From the NCBI RefSeq assembly GCF_030247195.1, contig NC_080670.1, forward strand, positions 208,990,546-209,054,545: DNA of 64,000 nt, read 5' to 3'. The stretch comes from Topomyia yanbarensis. Taxonomy: Eukaryota > Arthropoda > Insecta > Diptera > Culicidae. This document shows positions 25,921 to 37,289 of the stretch, one piece after another. A model generated the notes under the pieces. That model was not told where the DNA came from. It saw only the letters and a program-made list of their open reading frames with translations, and did no database searches. The position numbers and the translations under genes were made by a program. How positions within the stretch are numbered: the stretch's first letter is position 1; every line of letters starts with the position of its first letter.

Positions 25921-26294
25921 ACCACAAAATACGGAGACGAGACCAATTAAAGCTAAATTGGGTATCATTGAAATAAAGAACGAATATTGAAGGGATAAAG
26001 TGACTTCCTTGTGATATAACAAAAAACATAAAAAAACGGTATTTAAAGGCAATCGAAGGTCGAATTTCCAGTGCTTTACGGTGTCTTGATGAATTTGATT
26101 ACCACAAATTCCAGATTTGCAACAGTCAACCGTAGCTGATCAAGTGAGGAAGCTTCAAGCGTTCTGCTATCTGCTCAACCTTAATCAATTGGATTGACCA
26201 AAATAAAAACAACTATTTAACTGTAATCATCTAACTAACCACGCCCCCCACCTCCTTCTCGTTTCTTTTCCTTATTTCTTTCGCCCCCCTCCAG

Positions 26295-26687
26295 GAAACT
26301 AAGAGACCTTCGAAGGAGATGCAGGTGACGATTGCCCGGCAGCTGGGCCTGGAACCGACGACGGTGGGAAACTTCTTCATGAACGCTCGGCGCCGCTCGA
26401 TGGACAAGTGGAAGGACGATGCAATGAAGGCGGCCGCAGCTGCGGCTGCAGCAGCACGAAACAATGGTGGCGGTGGTGGTGGAATCGGCAGCAACAATGA
26501 CGCGCTCGGTCTTGGCGGAATGATGGGTGTCGGTGGTGGTAGTAATAGTAGTAGCAACGATGATAACCTTATCCTGGAGCACCTTAAGGATGACTCGTCG
26601 GACGAAGCACTCGGCGGTTATGACAGTTCGTTCGCGTCCGACGGTGGTCCAATGGAACATAACTATCAGCAGCACGTTCTCAACTAA
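26295..26687 (+). CDS. onecut: Onecut coding exon C: rest of homeodomain and C-terminal tail
   Basis: The exon follows CCCCCCTCCAG and opens in phase 0 with ETKRPSKEMQVTIARQLGLE, then PTTVGNFFMNARRRSMDKW. Together with exon B this gives the full homeodomain, about residues 519-578. Recognition-helix residues are Phe at homeodomain position 48 and Met at 50, with Asn at 51, the combination typical of the ONECUT class instead of the usual Trp48. A tail of about 90 residues has a nine-Ala run, Gly/Asn/Ser-rich stretches and a short acidic segment (DDSSDE), and ends HVLN before TAA. The frame is conserved and intact. Confidence 0.95.
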   Translation, partial: ETKRPSKEMQVTIARQLGLEPTTVGNFFMNARRRSMDKWKDDAMKAAAAAAAAARNNGGGGGGIGSNNDALGLGGMMGVGGGSNSSSNDDNLILEHLKDDSSDEALGGYDSSFASDGGPMEHNYQQHVLN

Positions 26688-27200
26688 AAGAAGAAGAAAA
26701 AGAAAGCAAAACGGTACTTTAATTTATTGAAACAAGCAACCAGAAGAAGGGGAGAGGAAGAGGAAAAAAGTGGGAATACACACAAAGTAGATCGAAAAAG
26801 AGGGGAGCAGAACTTAAATTAATTCACACGCAAAAAAACCAGTTAAGGAAATGCAAGCGCTAGATAAATAAAACAAACACAACAATATAAGAAACAAAAA
26901 AAAACACACACACATATAGTAGGATTAATCAGAGTAATAAAGGAAAAGAAAATAAAAAAAACGTAGGTGTGTGGCTATTCACGACAGCTTGTGAGAGACA
27001 AAAAGCAGAAGTACTTCTAAGGATTAGTAGGTTTTCTTTGCATTTTAAACCAAATTTAATTTAATTTAAATTATTAACTGAAAATTAAAACAAGTAAGGA
27101 AAAAATCTAGTCTGTTCTTTCGAAAAAAAATAAGTACTAAGACAAAAACTGTACATGTACTGTAAAGTTGAAACCTATCATTAAATGATTTGAAAAACAG
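26688..27200 (+). other. onecut: Onecut 3' UTR with candidate poly(A) signals
   Basis: A-rich sequence follows the stop codon. AATAAA occurs at 26867-26872 and 26936-26941, either of which could direct cleavage. The exact end cannot be set from sequence alone. Confidence 0.5.
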
Positions 27201-27924
27201 AACCTTGCCGTTGTTTCATTTCTCAGAACTTCTATATAGATTTTACATCTTCAAAACACATTCCCATCGGATTGTGATAACAAGTAGAAAGGTGGTGCAA
27301 CGACATCAAGTATTTTGTTGGGTCGTTTGCCGAATAAGAGTGTTGTCACGTCAGATCATCTTGAATTGTTAGACGAAGTCGTTGAACATAAAATTTTCTA
27401 TAAGAATCTCAGGCTTTGCGGCGGTACTAAAATGCCTACAACGTCATCTAGTGGCGACAATCTGAAACTATGGTGATTCGCCAAATATTTGGACCCGCTT
27501 TCAAAATCGGTAGATGTTGACCGATTTAGCTCGAATTTAGAACAGAGTCTCAGAGTGGCAGAAATTCCCTTCCAGCTGGGACTCGAATAAACGAAGAGTT
27601 GCTCATAAGACCAGTAATTGATGCGCAAAAATTCCCAGAAAATTTCTAGAATTCTGAGTACCCCAATCCGGGTGTGTTTTTATATTCAGAACAAATTTAA
27701 ACATTCTTATTTAATAGAGTTGTTAATATAACGACAAGCGCATCGCGTGCTAAGATGGATTATTTAGAATGGACGTTTTATAAAGGTTTTAATCTAAAAA
27801 GAACGTTGCATTCGGTAATCTTCGCTAATTCCAGGGATAAATACAAAATTTCGGACTTGGACGTAGAAAACTAAGAGTTTTGGTGTTCAGTCAGGAGCAG
27901 GCTGATGCGATTGATTCTCACAAA
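27201..27924. other. Intergenic DNA, nothing firmly recognised
   Basis: There are no convincing frames. A stretch at about 27460-27620 may be distant repeat material, but no partner copy was confirmed. Confidence 0.4.
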
Positions 27925-28060
27925 TTGTTCAGGGACGAGTACCTCATATATTTACCGTTTCATGTAGTAGATATCGACGGCGTTGTCTCCGATGAAACTT
28001 TCACATGCGAACTTCTGCTGGGGCACGAGTTTGGCTGTTCTAAGGACCCTTTACTTTAAT
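27925..28060 (+). pseudogene. Fragment of the repeated peptide-coding family (copy 2)
   Basis: The plus strand reads YLPFHVVDIDGVVS, then TFTCELLLGHEFGCSKDPL, in one open frame without a stop across the motif block. It has the same motif order as the copies at 8040-8275 and 31520-31745. It is short, has no start codon and no flanking gene structure. Family unknown. Confidence 0.45.
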
Positions 28061-28649
28061 CAGCGCAGATTGAGTACTATGGAAGATCGAAAGGAATTAA
28101 ACATAAGACATCTGTCTTTAGAGGTTCAATTGTGACATTTCACTAAGCTGCTCAAAAATTTTAGATTTTTTAAAAATTGTATCTGAAGGTGGTATTCTCC
28201 CTCGAATCAACCTTCATCGATCAGGTATTGCAGTTTTCGATTGTCAAGTTACGACCAAAAACCGTTAATTTTGCTTCTATATCTCCCCTATGGCATTAGG
28301 TGAACATCGACGCCTTCCTGGTCTTTCGATAACCTTGCACTCATCGCAACTAGTTCCAGGAGACTTCAACTCCATACATCTTTAGACGATCAAGTTGCCG
28401 CCGCAACTGGATCCTCGATCGACGGAAGTGGCTTTTCTGAATGCGTCACCGGTGGCCGTCGTCGTTGTTCCCGGAAGCACACCGTGAAGCAGCACGTTCG
28501 TTTCGATTGCAACGATTCCAGATAGATCCATAAAGTAAAATTATAATGTATTTTTTTGATAGTGCGAGTATTCTGAAATAATGTAGGTTATAGTCTAACC
28601 AAGCGGTTCGTTATAAATCAACTAATGTTATTGAGGTATTTTGTATACG

Positions 28650-28745
28650 CGTATCAGATCTCTATGCCCGTTCGGGTAGTTGAAATCAATGGTGTGCTTA
28701 CCGATGTGGTGCTTTAATGCGAAAACCTGTATGGAAACGTTAGAA
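28650..28745 (+). pseudogene. Fragment of the repeated peptide-coding family (copy 3)
   Basis: It reads MPVRVVEINGVLTDVVL, a stop, then CENLYGN. It lines up with the VEIDGVV and CE-L-YG motifs of the other copies. Confidence 0.4.
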
Positions 28746-28959
28746 GTATTCTATATCAAAACGTGAGTAATGGCACCGGTTCATCGGCGAGATAATGAGA
28801 CAAATCTCAACGAGCACTCTTTAGGACAATGCCCAACGTATGCGAAACCGAAATAGCTTCCGTAAAGGCAAAGCAACAAATGATTGCCTTGCGTTGCTCT
28901 CAACCGAAATCCAAATAGGCTATGCTAGCAAAGAGCTGGTGGCATCGGTAGTCTTGGAT

Positions 28960-29085
28960 ATGCCTATCTCCGGCGTATTAAGCTTGCGAAGAGTAGTCTA
29001 TGCGCTTATGGTTAGCGCTATCACGACATCAAGCACGTTGTTTGGTCATGTATCGAACATGGTGACGCCAGATCTCAGTTAAAGG
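28960..29085. repeat. Direct repeat B, copy 1 (partner at 33965-34090)
   Basis: It shares the core ATCTCCGGCGTATT and then a diverged stretch of about 100 bases (TATGCGCT..., ATCACGA, TTGT-TG-TC) with 33965-34090 in the same orientation. On the minus strand both can be read with a motif like NTPEIGI or NTPEMGI after an Ile/Val-rich segment, which may be an old coding remnant. Confidence 0.4.
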
Positions 29086-29439
29086 ATTACCATCAGGTTT
29101 GAAATAGACCACCACACGTTCAAGTTCAGAATATCTTAACAAGCCACGACCTCCACTGTATGTCTCTTATCAATCATTATTAGAAACAATAAATATACAA
29201 ATATAACGCCCCTCTGTTTATGTTTGTCATACGCAAGATGTCTCTTGTATTGCCTTTACGATGCTGATTCGGAACAGAATGAGTCACTACGTGATTGGCT
29301 ACATCCATACCATACGTGGGTGTGAGTGAGGAGGACCACCAGTCGATGATGTTTGGGCACCTTCGATGCGCATTCTAAGAGTCGGCTGCGATGTCTGTTG
29401 AAATCGAAAACATTAGCTTCCGCAGAGGAATTGTAGTCC

Positions 29440-29620
29440 CAGATATTACTTTTGGTCAAATTGGCTACTTCCAGTAACCAATGCGATTCCAAAAATTTCT
29501 GTATTTCAGTACTGAACTGCAACGTGGTGTAACGTATGACGAAGCTGAGGAGTCGTCAAATCAAACAATTCCGTGCTTCAGAAGGTATTCGCTCTTCAGA
29601 TTTAACATTAGATAAAAGTT
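29440..29620 (-). pseudogene. Fragment of the repeated peptide-coding family (copy 4)
   Basis: The minus strand contains LNLKSEYLLKHGIV, then, after stops, SHWLLEVANLTKSNIWDYN. The second motif matches VHWLLDVAILTKSKPWNY in the copy at 31520-31745, which extends the shared block past the cysteine motif. Confidence 0.4.
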
Positions 29621-30189
29621 ATCAGTTCTATCATATTTGACACTCTGTACGGATAAAAAAACTTCAATATCGCATTACGGAAAAGAGGAATCAGTTACGA
29701 AAGATACGTGAAAAAATAAATTCCTATGTAATTGTGGACTTCCTTTCTGATCCTACAGTATAGAACATACGACACTGCCATTCCGCAGACAGCACTTTGC
29801 ACATATCAAGAACAGGTTCCTGCTAACATCAAACGGCTCACTATCGTAAACCATGGACAGCAACCACTAATCAAACCGTACCCTTCGACAATCAATTCCA
29901 GCACACAGTTTTCAATAACTACCGCCATCTGATCCAAAATGAGACCAGATTACCAAATTTATGGCTACGATACTACTCCCAATACCTCCTAATCAACAGC
30001 CAGCACCATCAGATGAGGAATGAGGAATTGTTAATAAAATTCAGTATTTTCACCAGATGCCTTATCCAATGTTTGTGTTTGACATTAACTGCCCTTTTCA
30101 GGGCTAGTGGATGAGAATCTAAAGGTAAGGTTTGAATATTTTTCTATTGTCGAAATATACTTTCAAAATCAGAATCAATCTACAATACT
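29621..30189. other. Intergenic DNA, nothing recognised
   Basis: No supported feature; open frames are short and have no family signature. Confidence 0.4.
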
Positions 30190-30840
30190 GGTATTATCTT
30201 ATTTTGGATGATTTTGAAATCCAAGATGGCGACTTCCAGTTTAGCTAAATTCTCTATAACCTAATCGATATGGGTATTTTTCGAAATTGTCATGACAAGC
30301 ATGTGCTAGAAATTGATTTTTGATGCCATTTTGAAATCCAAAATGGCGACTTCCGGTTTAGCGATTTTTTTTATAACTTATAACTCGAGCAGCGGCCAGA
30401 AATTGATTTTTGACGCCATTTTGAAATCCAAAATGGCGACTTCCGGTTTAGCGAAATTCTTTATAACTTGATAAATATGGGTATTTTCGGAAGGATATTG
30501 ACGAATGGGTGTCAGAAATTGATTTTTGACGCCATTTTAAAATCAAAGATGGCGACTTCTGGTTTAGCGAAATTTTCTATCACCCAATTAATGCGGGAAT
30601 TTCGAAACGGTTTTAACGAGCAGGTGCCTAAAAACAATTTGGCGCTGTTTTGAAATCCAAGATGGCGACTTCCGGTTTAGCGAAATTTTCTATCACCTAA
30701 TCAATATGGGTATTTCCGGAACGGTCTTTACGAGTAGGTGCTAGAAAATGGGTTTTGACGCCATTTTGAAATCCAGCTTCAAAATGGCGTCGAACATCAA
30801 TTTCTAGCATCTACTCGTCAAGTCCATTCCAAAAATACAC
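30190..30840. repeat. Tandem array with a palindromic AAAATGGCG core
   Basis: About six units of roughly 90-120 bp each contain GACGCCATTTTGAAATCCAA followed by AATGGCGACTTCCGGTTTAG. The core is itself palindromic (GACGCCATTTT...AAAATGGCG). The last unit turns round at about 30765-30800, so the array ends in a hairpin followed by a partial inverted unit. The same core builds the arms of the TTAA element at 34351-40794, so this may be a remnant of a related element. Confidence 0.75.
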
Positions 30841-31034
30841 ATATTGTTGAGCTTCAGGCCTTAAGGAGTCTTCCAGACCCGTCTCTTCCAACTATCAGAA
30901 GATCTTTTGCATTCAAAAGGAGTTAAAATATTTTTTTGCAAAAACCGCATTCATTGCTAAATCCGTACAAAAAAAACTTAATAAAAGTCTTTTGCTGCAG
31001 GTTTTTTACACGGATATTCCAATTAATCTGGGCG

Positions 31035-31085
31035 CAAGATGTTTTATTCGTCGAAAGTAGTATCCTGTCCCACTGTTCGCCGGTC
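31035..31085 (-). repeat. Short repeat end shared with 48399-48445
   Basis: The minus strand reads CAGTGGGACAGGAT, then TTCGACGAATAAAA. The plus strand at 48400 reads CACAGTGGGACAGGAT, then TTCGACTAATAAAA. Both look like solo ends of one transposon family. Confidence 0.45.
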
Positions 31086-31519
31086 AACTAGTAGACGTGT
31101 TCGTCTAGAGATGGAGTTAACTTATTTCACGAAATATGTTGATTCTCTGTTTATAGTAAATATATCTCTAGAATTGAAAAGAAACTGAGAAAAACTTAAC
31201 CTAGTACAATCAACACTAATCAATGATAGTTGCTGCTCAACCACATACAGTCGGTCAAACAGTGATTGTTGCATCAAAGATCTCCAAATTAATAGCCAGC
31301 ACACCCAACAAAGCAATAAAACAAAAAATGGCTATACTTACTAACTCATAAATATTGTTGATGGTACAGAAACAAATGATTCCCCATCGAGAAAGAACGG
31401 TTCTCACACTCAGCGTCAAGCAGTGTGTTCAGAATAGACGAGAGCAATAATTGTCGAATTGTTTAATATAAAAAACGATTCTAGAAGTTGACTGTGAAAC
31501 CGAAAGCTATAGTTCCATA

Positions 31520-31745
31520 GAGGGAGTGTAGTTCCAAGGCTTTGATTTTGTTAAGATGGCTACATCCAGTAACCAATGCACTGTCAGAAATGAGCTGTAG
31601 CCCAGTACTAGACAGCAGCCATTTCCGTACTTCATCAAGTATTCGCACTTCAGATCTGTCCCGGTAACCACACCATCAATTTCCACTGCCCGGACGGGTA
31701 CGTAGATCCTAGCGAACAATGTTTGTCTGTTCAAGGTCATTCACA
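31520..31745 (-). pseudogene. Fragment of the repeated peptide-coding family (copy 5, longest)
   Basis: The minus strand reads RIYVPVRAVEIDGVVTG, TDLKCEYLMKYGNGCC, then VHWLLDVAILTKSKPWNY, open for about 77 codons without interruption. It is the best preserved copy and shows that the VEIDGVV block and the HWLL block belong to one ancestral frame. There is no credible start codon context, and the flanks do not continue the frame. I cannot name the family. Confidence 0.5.
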
Positions 31746-32102
31746 GCGGCTTGTATCTTATTTGCTCGAATCCATGAGACTTAGTACACCTCAAAGGTTG
31801 TTCCAACTAATTTAAAAATGATCTTGACGAATTATATACTACCGTTTGATATTTTCTTTGCTAAAAATATGCAATTTAGTTGTCAAATTGATAGTACAAT
31901 TACCAAATTTTCAACATTGTCATTGCGCTGTTAGCTGTACAAATCTATTGCTGAACTTTTAGCAAGAGGAATGTATTGGACGAATTTTGCGCTAAACCGT
32001 ACTCATAGATTTTAATAAAGCTTTCTGTACATGAAGATTTTGTCACACAAAGTAACATTGCATACTTCGTTTTTCCAAAAATGATCTAGACTGTCTTTTG
32101 AA

Positions 32103-32529
32103 GAGCGAGTAAGGGCGCTATAACCCTGGTTCATTAGCCAGGGCAGGGCTAAATACTTCTGTCCCATCTCAGGAACCTAGGACCAAAGGAGTGACATTAA
32201 CCATCTTAGCAAAGTCACTCCCAATGATTTATCAAACCCCCATCAAATCGAAACGGTTGTGTACGGTTGTCCACGTTTCTTCCTTATTCAAGGTTCAAAA
32301 TAATCTGTTGATTAAATTATTCATTGAATAAATAATTTGATTGCCGTATAATTTTGAATCATCTTTATTTTGTACGCTACACAGTTGGCCTGGCCGCTTT
32401 AATGTTTGTGTCATATTCAATATGTGCCACAAACATTAATAATGACAAGAAAAATTGTGGACGAGCGTTTGCAATTTTTCAGGATCCCTACATGTATTGG
32501 CTGTGTATGTGTGGACTAGACTAGACTAG
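32103..32529 (+). mobile_element. 5'-truncated LINE 3' end with target-site duplication
   Basis: A 427-bp insert ends in a GGACTAGACTAGACTAGA tail of simple repeats. It is flanked by 24-bp direct repeats (core ATGATCTAGACTGTC) at 32079-32102 and 32530-32553. A long duplication and a short tandem tail are typical of target-primed reverse transcription, for example by RTE- or R1-like LINEs. No coding sequence is left. Confidence 0.65.
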
Positions 32530-32837
32530 AAATGATCTAGACTGTCTTTTGAAAAGGGTTAGGGCTTTTTTATCAATTTTTTTTCAAATGGCTGTAGTCT
32601 AAAAATGACGAATCCTACAAAAATGTTGTACGTAGTGATTTTTACAAAATGAGTCGAATTTTTGAATAAAAATATTGAAAAAATTCTTCATCGACTCCTA
32701 CACTGAAAAAAATCGATTTTAAATATTTAAAGTCGATTTACAAAAAATACCCCATCTTTGATTTGCCTGATATATGCAAAAAGTATCGGTAACGAATTTG
32801 GTATATATTCATAACAAACTTGAATGAGGGTTTGTCG

Positions 32838-32930
32838 TGTCTATGTACCCGCCCGGTAAGTAGAGATTGATGATGTTGTCTCCAACAGGGGCCTTAAATG
32901 CGAAGAATAGGGTTCGCTCCTTCAAGAACC
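32838..32930 (+). pseudogene. Fragment of the repeated peptide-coding family (copy 6)
   Basis: It reads VYVPAR, a stop, VEIDDVVSNRGLKCEE, a stop, then LLQEP. It lines up with copies 1-5 but is interrupted twice. Confidence 0.4.
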
Positions 32931-33359
32931 CTTTGCTTCGGCTAGGCAAAATTCTGGTTGCCAAGCAATTGCGTCGAGGACAAATCAAGAAGTATATGAA
33001 AACAACTTATTTTCCATCAGCCTCATTTCGAACCTTTCGCCGAACCTGCCCTTGCAAACTTTGATCTTTTGGACGGGACTAGTCTACCTGTTCTTTTTGT
33101 GCCGCGAGGCATGAACTGCCGTCGTTGGAAACAATTGGGCTTACGAGAGTCTGACCATCTCATTGTGGGAACATCTTCTAATGTGCCTATAAATTTCCGA
33201 AAGAGGAAAATCTGTTTTCTCTCCTAAGCTTCCTCGTGAAGGCCTGAGAGAGTCCATTGAAGGGTGCCGTTACAAAACTGAAGTAAGTGGTTCCTGGTCT
33301 CGGTAATCTTAGAAAATACCAAGAATTTCCACATGGGACATCAAAAATCTCAAGTCCCT

Positions 33360-33640
33360 ACATTTTTGGATTACGATTAAAGATCAGACGAAACGAGTAC
33401 CCGACGCGAACAACCATGAACAGTCTCCTACTTCGTAATGGACAGAGATTGCTTTGAATTCTACGCGAAAGGGACTTTTGATCGTCGGATCGCCCGAATT
33501 ATTCCCAATATACGAGACGCTACAAATGCAAATGAAAAATTTGATAAAAGCTGAAAAACGCGATTATTGGCACCGGTCTGTCGACGGATTAACGGACGGA
33601 TCATCAGAGAAACAATGTTTCGTCTGGTGGCAAGGGCCTA
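33360..33640 (+). pseudogene. Dead LINE fragment (linker before reverse transcriptase)
   Basis: The frame at 33454-33660 contains NLIKAEKRDYWHRSVDGLT, resembling the conserved IKAEKRGYWRRFVDGLxRET segment between endonuclease and reverse transcriptase in insect LINEs. The surrounding frames are broken, and neither endonuclease nor reverse transcriptase motifs are attached. Confidence 0.5.
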
Positions 33641-33964
33641 CTTTATCTGAAAAATCATAGCAGATTACCTTAGTTTGAGTTCTTTCGCAGTGCTAAATTC
33701 CGGGTAATAAGAAGGCGGACACTTGGATTAGAATGTTAATGAGGAGATGGACATTTAGGCGTTAGAAGGTGATATTTATGAAAGGTCGCGTAGCTTAAAC
33801 GATTTTTTAAATATTTCTTCTCAGAGGACGCTCGAAAATTGGCAAATTTCGGGAATATGAGTTTTGGAATTTCGCAGGTGGCAACAAACCTTGGTCCAAG
33901 AGAATGGATGAGAATCATGACTTCATTCAGGTGATATCTCGGGTCCTGTACAATTATTATACGT

Positions 33965-34090
33965 AAAATGCCCATCTCCGGCGTATTGGGGTCGTGGAGA
34001 GCGATCTCTGCGCTAGTGGTGGCGATTATCACGATATTAGACATGTTGTCTGATCGTGCGCTAAGTGTTCTAGTACCTGATCTTCATTAA
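33965..34090. repeat. Direct repeat B, copy 2 (partner at 28960-29085)
   Basis: It shares ATCTCCGGCGTATT and the following diverged 100 bases with copy 1. The minus strand reads NIVIIATTSAEIALHDPN, then TPEMGI. No known family is recognised. Confidence 0.4.
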
Positions 34091-34910
34091 ACGAATTCCT
34101 TCGGCCTCGTTCCAGTCCAGTCCGAGATGCTATACCAAATTCGTTACTGGTACTTTTTGCATGTATCAGGCAACTAGCAGTTGGGAAATTGGAATCTGAG
34201 ATAATTATGTCTTCCATTGGTTAAGTTTTTGGAAAAACAAAGTATGCAAAGTGGCTTTTTGTGACAAAGTTCTCATGTACATAAAGTTTCATTAAAATCT
34301 GAGAGGGTGCTGCCAACATTTGTTCGAGTTGGCGCGAAATTCGTCATTAACCTTTACAGTACCAAGCTAAAATTTTTCTGAAAATTTTGTTTAAATTTTG
34401 CTCTCATTTCGTCAATTTTTGACCGAATTGGATGGAACTGGCTTTAAAAGATCTGGAATTTAGTCCAGTTTTTATATACTGAGTAGTGTTCAAATCCGTG
34501 GACCGATTCCGGAATTAATCCGAATTCCCTTGGGGTATATCCGGCATCCCAGTGGGGTGACGGACGAGTTTTGAAGAAACATCCCATAAATTTAAGTAAT
34601 TGTATTTTGAAATGTGCTACATATGACTATTTCCCATTGATCCTTCACAATAGACATGAATTGGACCAATCTTGGCCACCGGAGAACTGTTCCGGGAGAA
34701 CCTAAGAAAATGTATATATTTTTCTATCATTCCAGCGATTTGGGTTCATAGCTTTATACGAAATGCGAAGTTCTTCCAATCATACGGTTCTACAGCTCCC
34801 TCAAGACCATTCCGGCACCGGTTCCGTACGGATGGACATTTGACGCCATTTTGAAAACCAAGATGGCGGCTTCCGGTTACCACAAAACAGTGAAAACCAC
34901 CATCAATATG

Positions 34911-35157
34911 CTGCCCATAAACGCATAAGAGTCCCATGTGGATGTTTGTCGAAAATGAGTTATCCGTTGGATTGTATTCTGTATCACCACTGAATCACAC
35001 TGCACAAATGAGATTACCGGGTTTGTTCAGAACATATTAAAAAAAATACCAAAACATGGTTGTCCCATCCATTTGGCTCAATGGATGGGACAATCTTGAA
35101 CAGCGTTTTTCTCGGCTTGCTGTTTTCAACATGGGACTCTTATGCTGTTATGGGCAG
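34911..35157. mobile_element. 247-bp MITE nested in the left arm
   Basis: Ends CTGCCCATAA and TTATGGGCAG are perfect inverts, extending imperfectly to GCATAAGAGTCCCA. TATG is duplicated at 34907-34910 and 35158-35161. The right arm has uninterrupted CAATATGGGTGTT at the matching place, so this is a clean insertion. A 14-bp perfect hairpin (TTGTCCCATCCATT, loop TGGCTC) lies inside at 35060-35093. The superfamily is not assigned. Confidence 0.8.
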
Positions 35158-36464
35158 TATGGGTGTTATTTGAAAGAGAACGGTCAACAAAAGCCGGAAA
35201 CTGATAATTGACGCCATTTTGAAAAGAAATGGGGATTTCCGACTACCACAAAACAGTGAAAAGCATCATCAATATGGGTGTCATTCGAAAGGGAGTGGTC
35301 AATAGAAGACAGAATTGATTTTGACGCCATTTTCAAAACCAAGATGGCGGTTTCCGGTTATCACAGTGCAGTGCAAACCACCACCAATAATGGCGTCATT
35401 GTAAAGCGCTAGCGATCAGCAAAAGCCGGAAATTGGTTTTTGACGCCAATTCGAAAACCAAAATGGCGGGTTCATGTTCCAAAGAAACAGTGAAAACCGT
35501 CATCAATATGGGTGTCATTTGAAAGGGGTGTGTCAGCAGAAGACGGAAATTGATGATTGACGCCATTTTGAAAACCAAGATGGCGGCTGCCGGTTTCCAA
35601 AAAGTAGTGAAAACTACCATCAATATAGGTGTTATTTGAAAGGGATTGGTGAGAAAAAAGGACGAAATTGATTGTTTATGCAGTTTTGAAAACCAAGTTT
35701 GCGGTTTCCTGTTACTGCAAAACAGCGAAAACTATCATCAGTATAGGTATCAGAAAGAGGTAGTCATAAAGTGATTTTTGACGCCATTTTCGAAAACCAA
35801 TATGGTGGCTTCCGGTTACTACAAACAACAGTGAAAACCATAAGTATGTGTGTCATTTGAAAGGGGTGGCCAGTGGATGTAGTGGTGGCGGTGGTACTAC
35901 CACCTTTGTAACAGGAACACTCTCCATAGCACTGAGCAATCTTTACACGAAAAGCATGATGTGTTCAAGCATCTCTGACCATACTCAGCATGCTACTGTA
36001 CGAAGGGCCAAAAAGGAATTGCGTGGTCGGAAAGTGACTTCGCTTACATGTACTACGGAAGCTTTTGCTTCCAATAACAAGACCATATAAGCCAATTACA
36101 ATGCAAGCCATTGTTATAAAAAGTAGCCTCAATAGGCGGGGAGAAAATCCTGCGCAATGTTCACGAAATGTTAGCAGCAAGAATCTGGCTACTCCACTCT
36201 TCTTGCCCAAATCGTTTCAATCAGGTGGCTTGATGGTCCCTCTCAATTCCCATGTATTCTATGTAAGGGTCATTCCACGCGCAGTGATCAAGGCACGTGT
36301 AATCGACCTTCGCGGATTTGAATCAAATTTGGAGGAATTGCTCATCTAGGGCCAATATATAAAAACCCAAATTTTTGTGTCTATTCAATCACCCCTCGGG
36401 CAATGGGAGCACCCCCCCCCCCCGTTTTGCCAAATTGTCAAAACTTTTGATTTCCTTTTGAACA

Positions 36465-37115
36465 TATTTCCGGTTCTATTTACTCTAGAACCAAACCGTA
36501 AGATGGGTTTTGAAGAAAATTGTTCAAGGACTTTAGAAAATATATTAGTTATTGGCGGCAGTGCTGCCAACTATCCGATTTTTTCAGTCAAATAGCAAAT
36601 CAGCGATATTTTGAAGCAAAAAAACGCTATTTCCCATATAAAATCGCAGGCGCACAACAATAAAAAAAACTAACTTGAGTATTCTAAGTTCACACATAAT
36701 TTATCGTGAAGTAGACGAGAAATTATGAAAAATTACGTTTTTGGTTGCTTTTTAGCAGATCAGGGTCAATTTTTATGACTGTTTGAAGATTTTCTCAATT
36801 TTGGCCAATAAAAATGGATTTTTATATGAGAAAAATTCGAGTTCTTCCCTTCAAAACAGTGCATCTCAGGATGCGCTCAAATTATATTGAGATTATACGT
36901 GTTTTTTATGTAAAAATATCTACAGAACACGATGGTATTAGAATCTTCAAAATTAAAATATTTGTAATAAGAAAAAAAAACTTTTAATATTTAACTGAAA
37001 AAAATCGCATAGTTGGCATCACTGCCGCGAAAAGTTAAGCTCCTTGGGCAATTTTCTTCAAAAACCATTTTTCGAATGGATTCTATAGTAAATAGAACCG
37101 GTGATATTTGTAGAA
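36465..37115. repeat. Inverted repeat pair inside the TTAA element (hAT-like ends)
   Basis: The left arm (about 36465-36590) and right arm (about 37000-37115) are inverted and diverged, sharing GGTTCTATTTACT, TTTTGAAGAAAATTG and CAGTG-TGCCAACTAT followed by CGATTTTTT. The inner CAGTG-TGCCA start resembles hAT-type ends, but no 8-bp duplication was found. A C homopolymer lies just outside at about 36411-36424. Confidence 0.5.
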
Positions 37116-37289
37116 GACACCTAATTTCTATCTCTCTCCGTTGAAGAGTTAGTGTTGGCGCCATCTATGCGGTTACAGGTGGCACTAAAATTTTCTAACC
37201 AAGACATAACTCGTATTATGTATTGCAATTCTTCCGAACATACTATTCAGCTAAATCTAACCATTATTCTACAAAAATGTTTAGTTTGT

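Larger units (their letters stand above)
15389..26294 (+). other. onecut: 10.9-kb onecut intron splitting the homeodomain
   Basis: The intron begins GTACGG and ends in a C/T-rich tract with CCAG at 26291-26294. It cuts the homeodomain between helix 1 and helix 2. Its content is listed separately: a Transib-like element, a SINE, a GT-rich repeat, degenerate simple repeats, dispersed repeat X, and a CCCAGT satellite. From 15389 to 18304 I see only AT-rich DNA with no gene. Confidence 0.85.
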
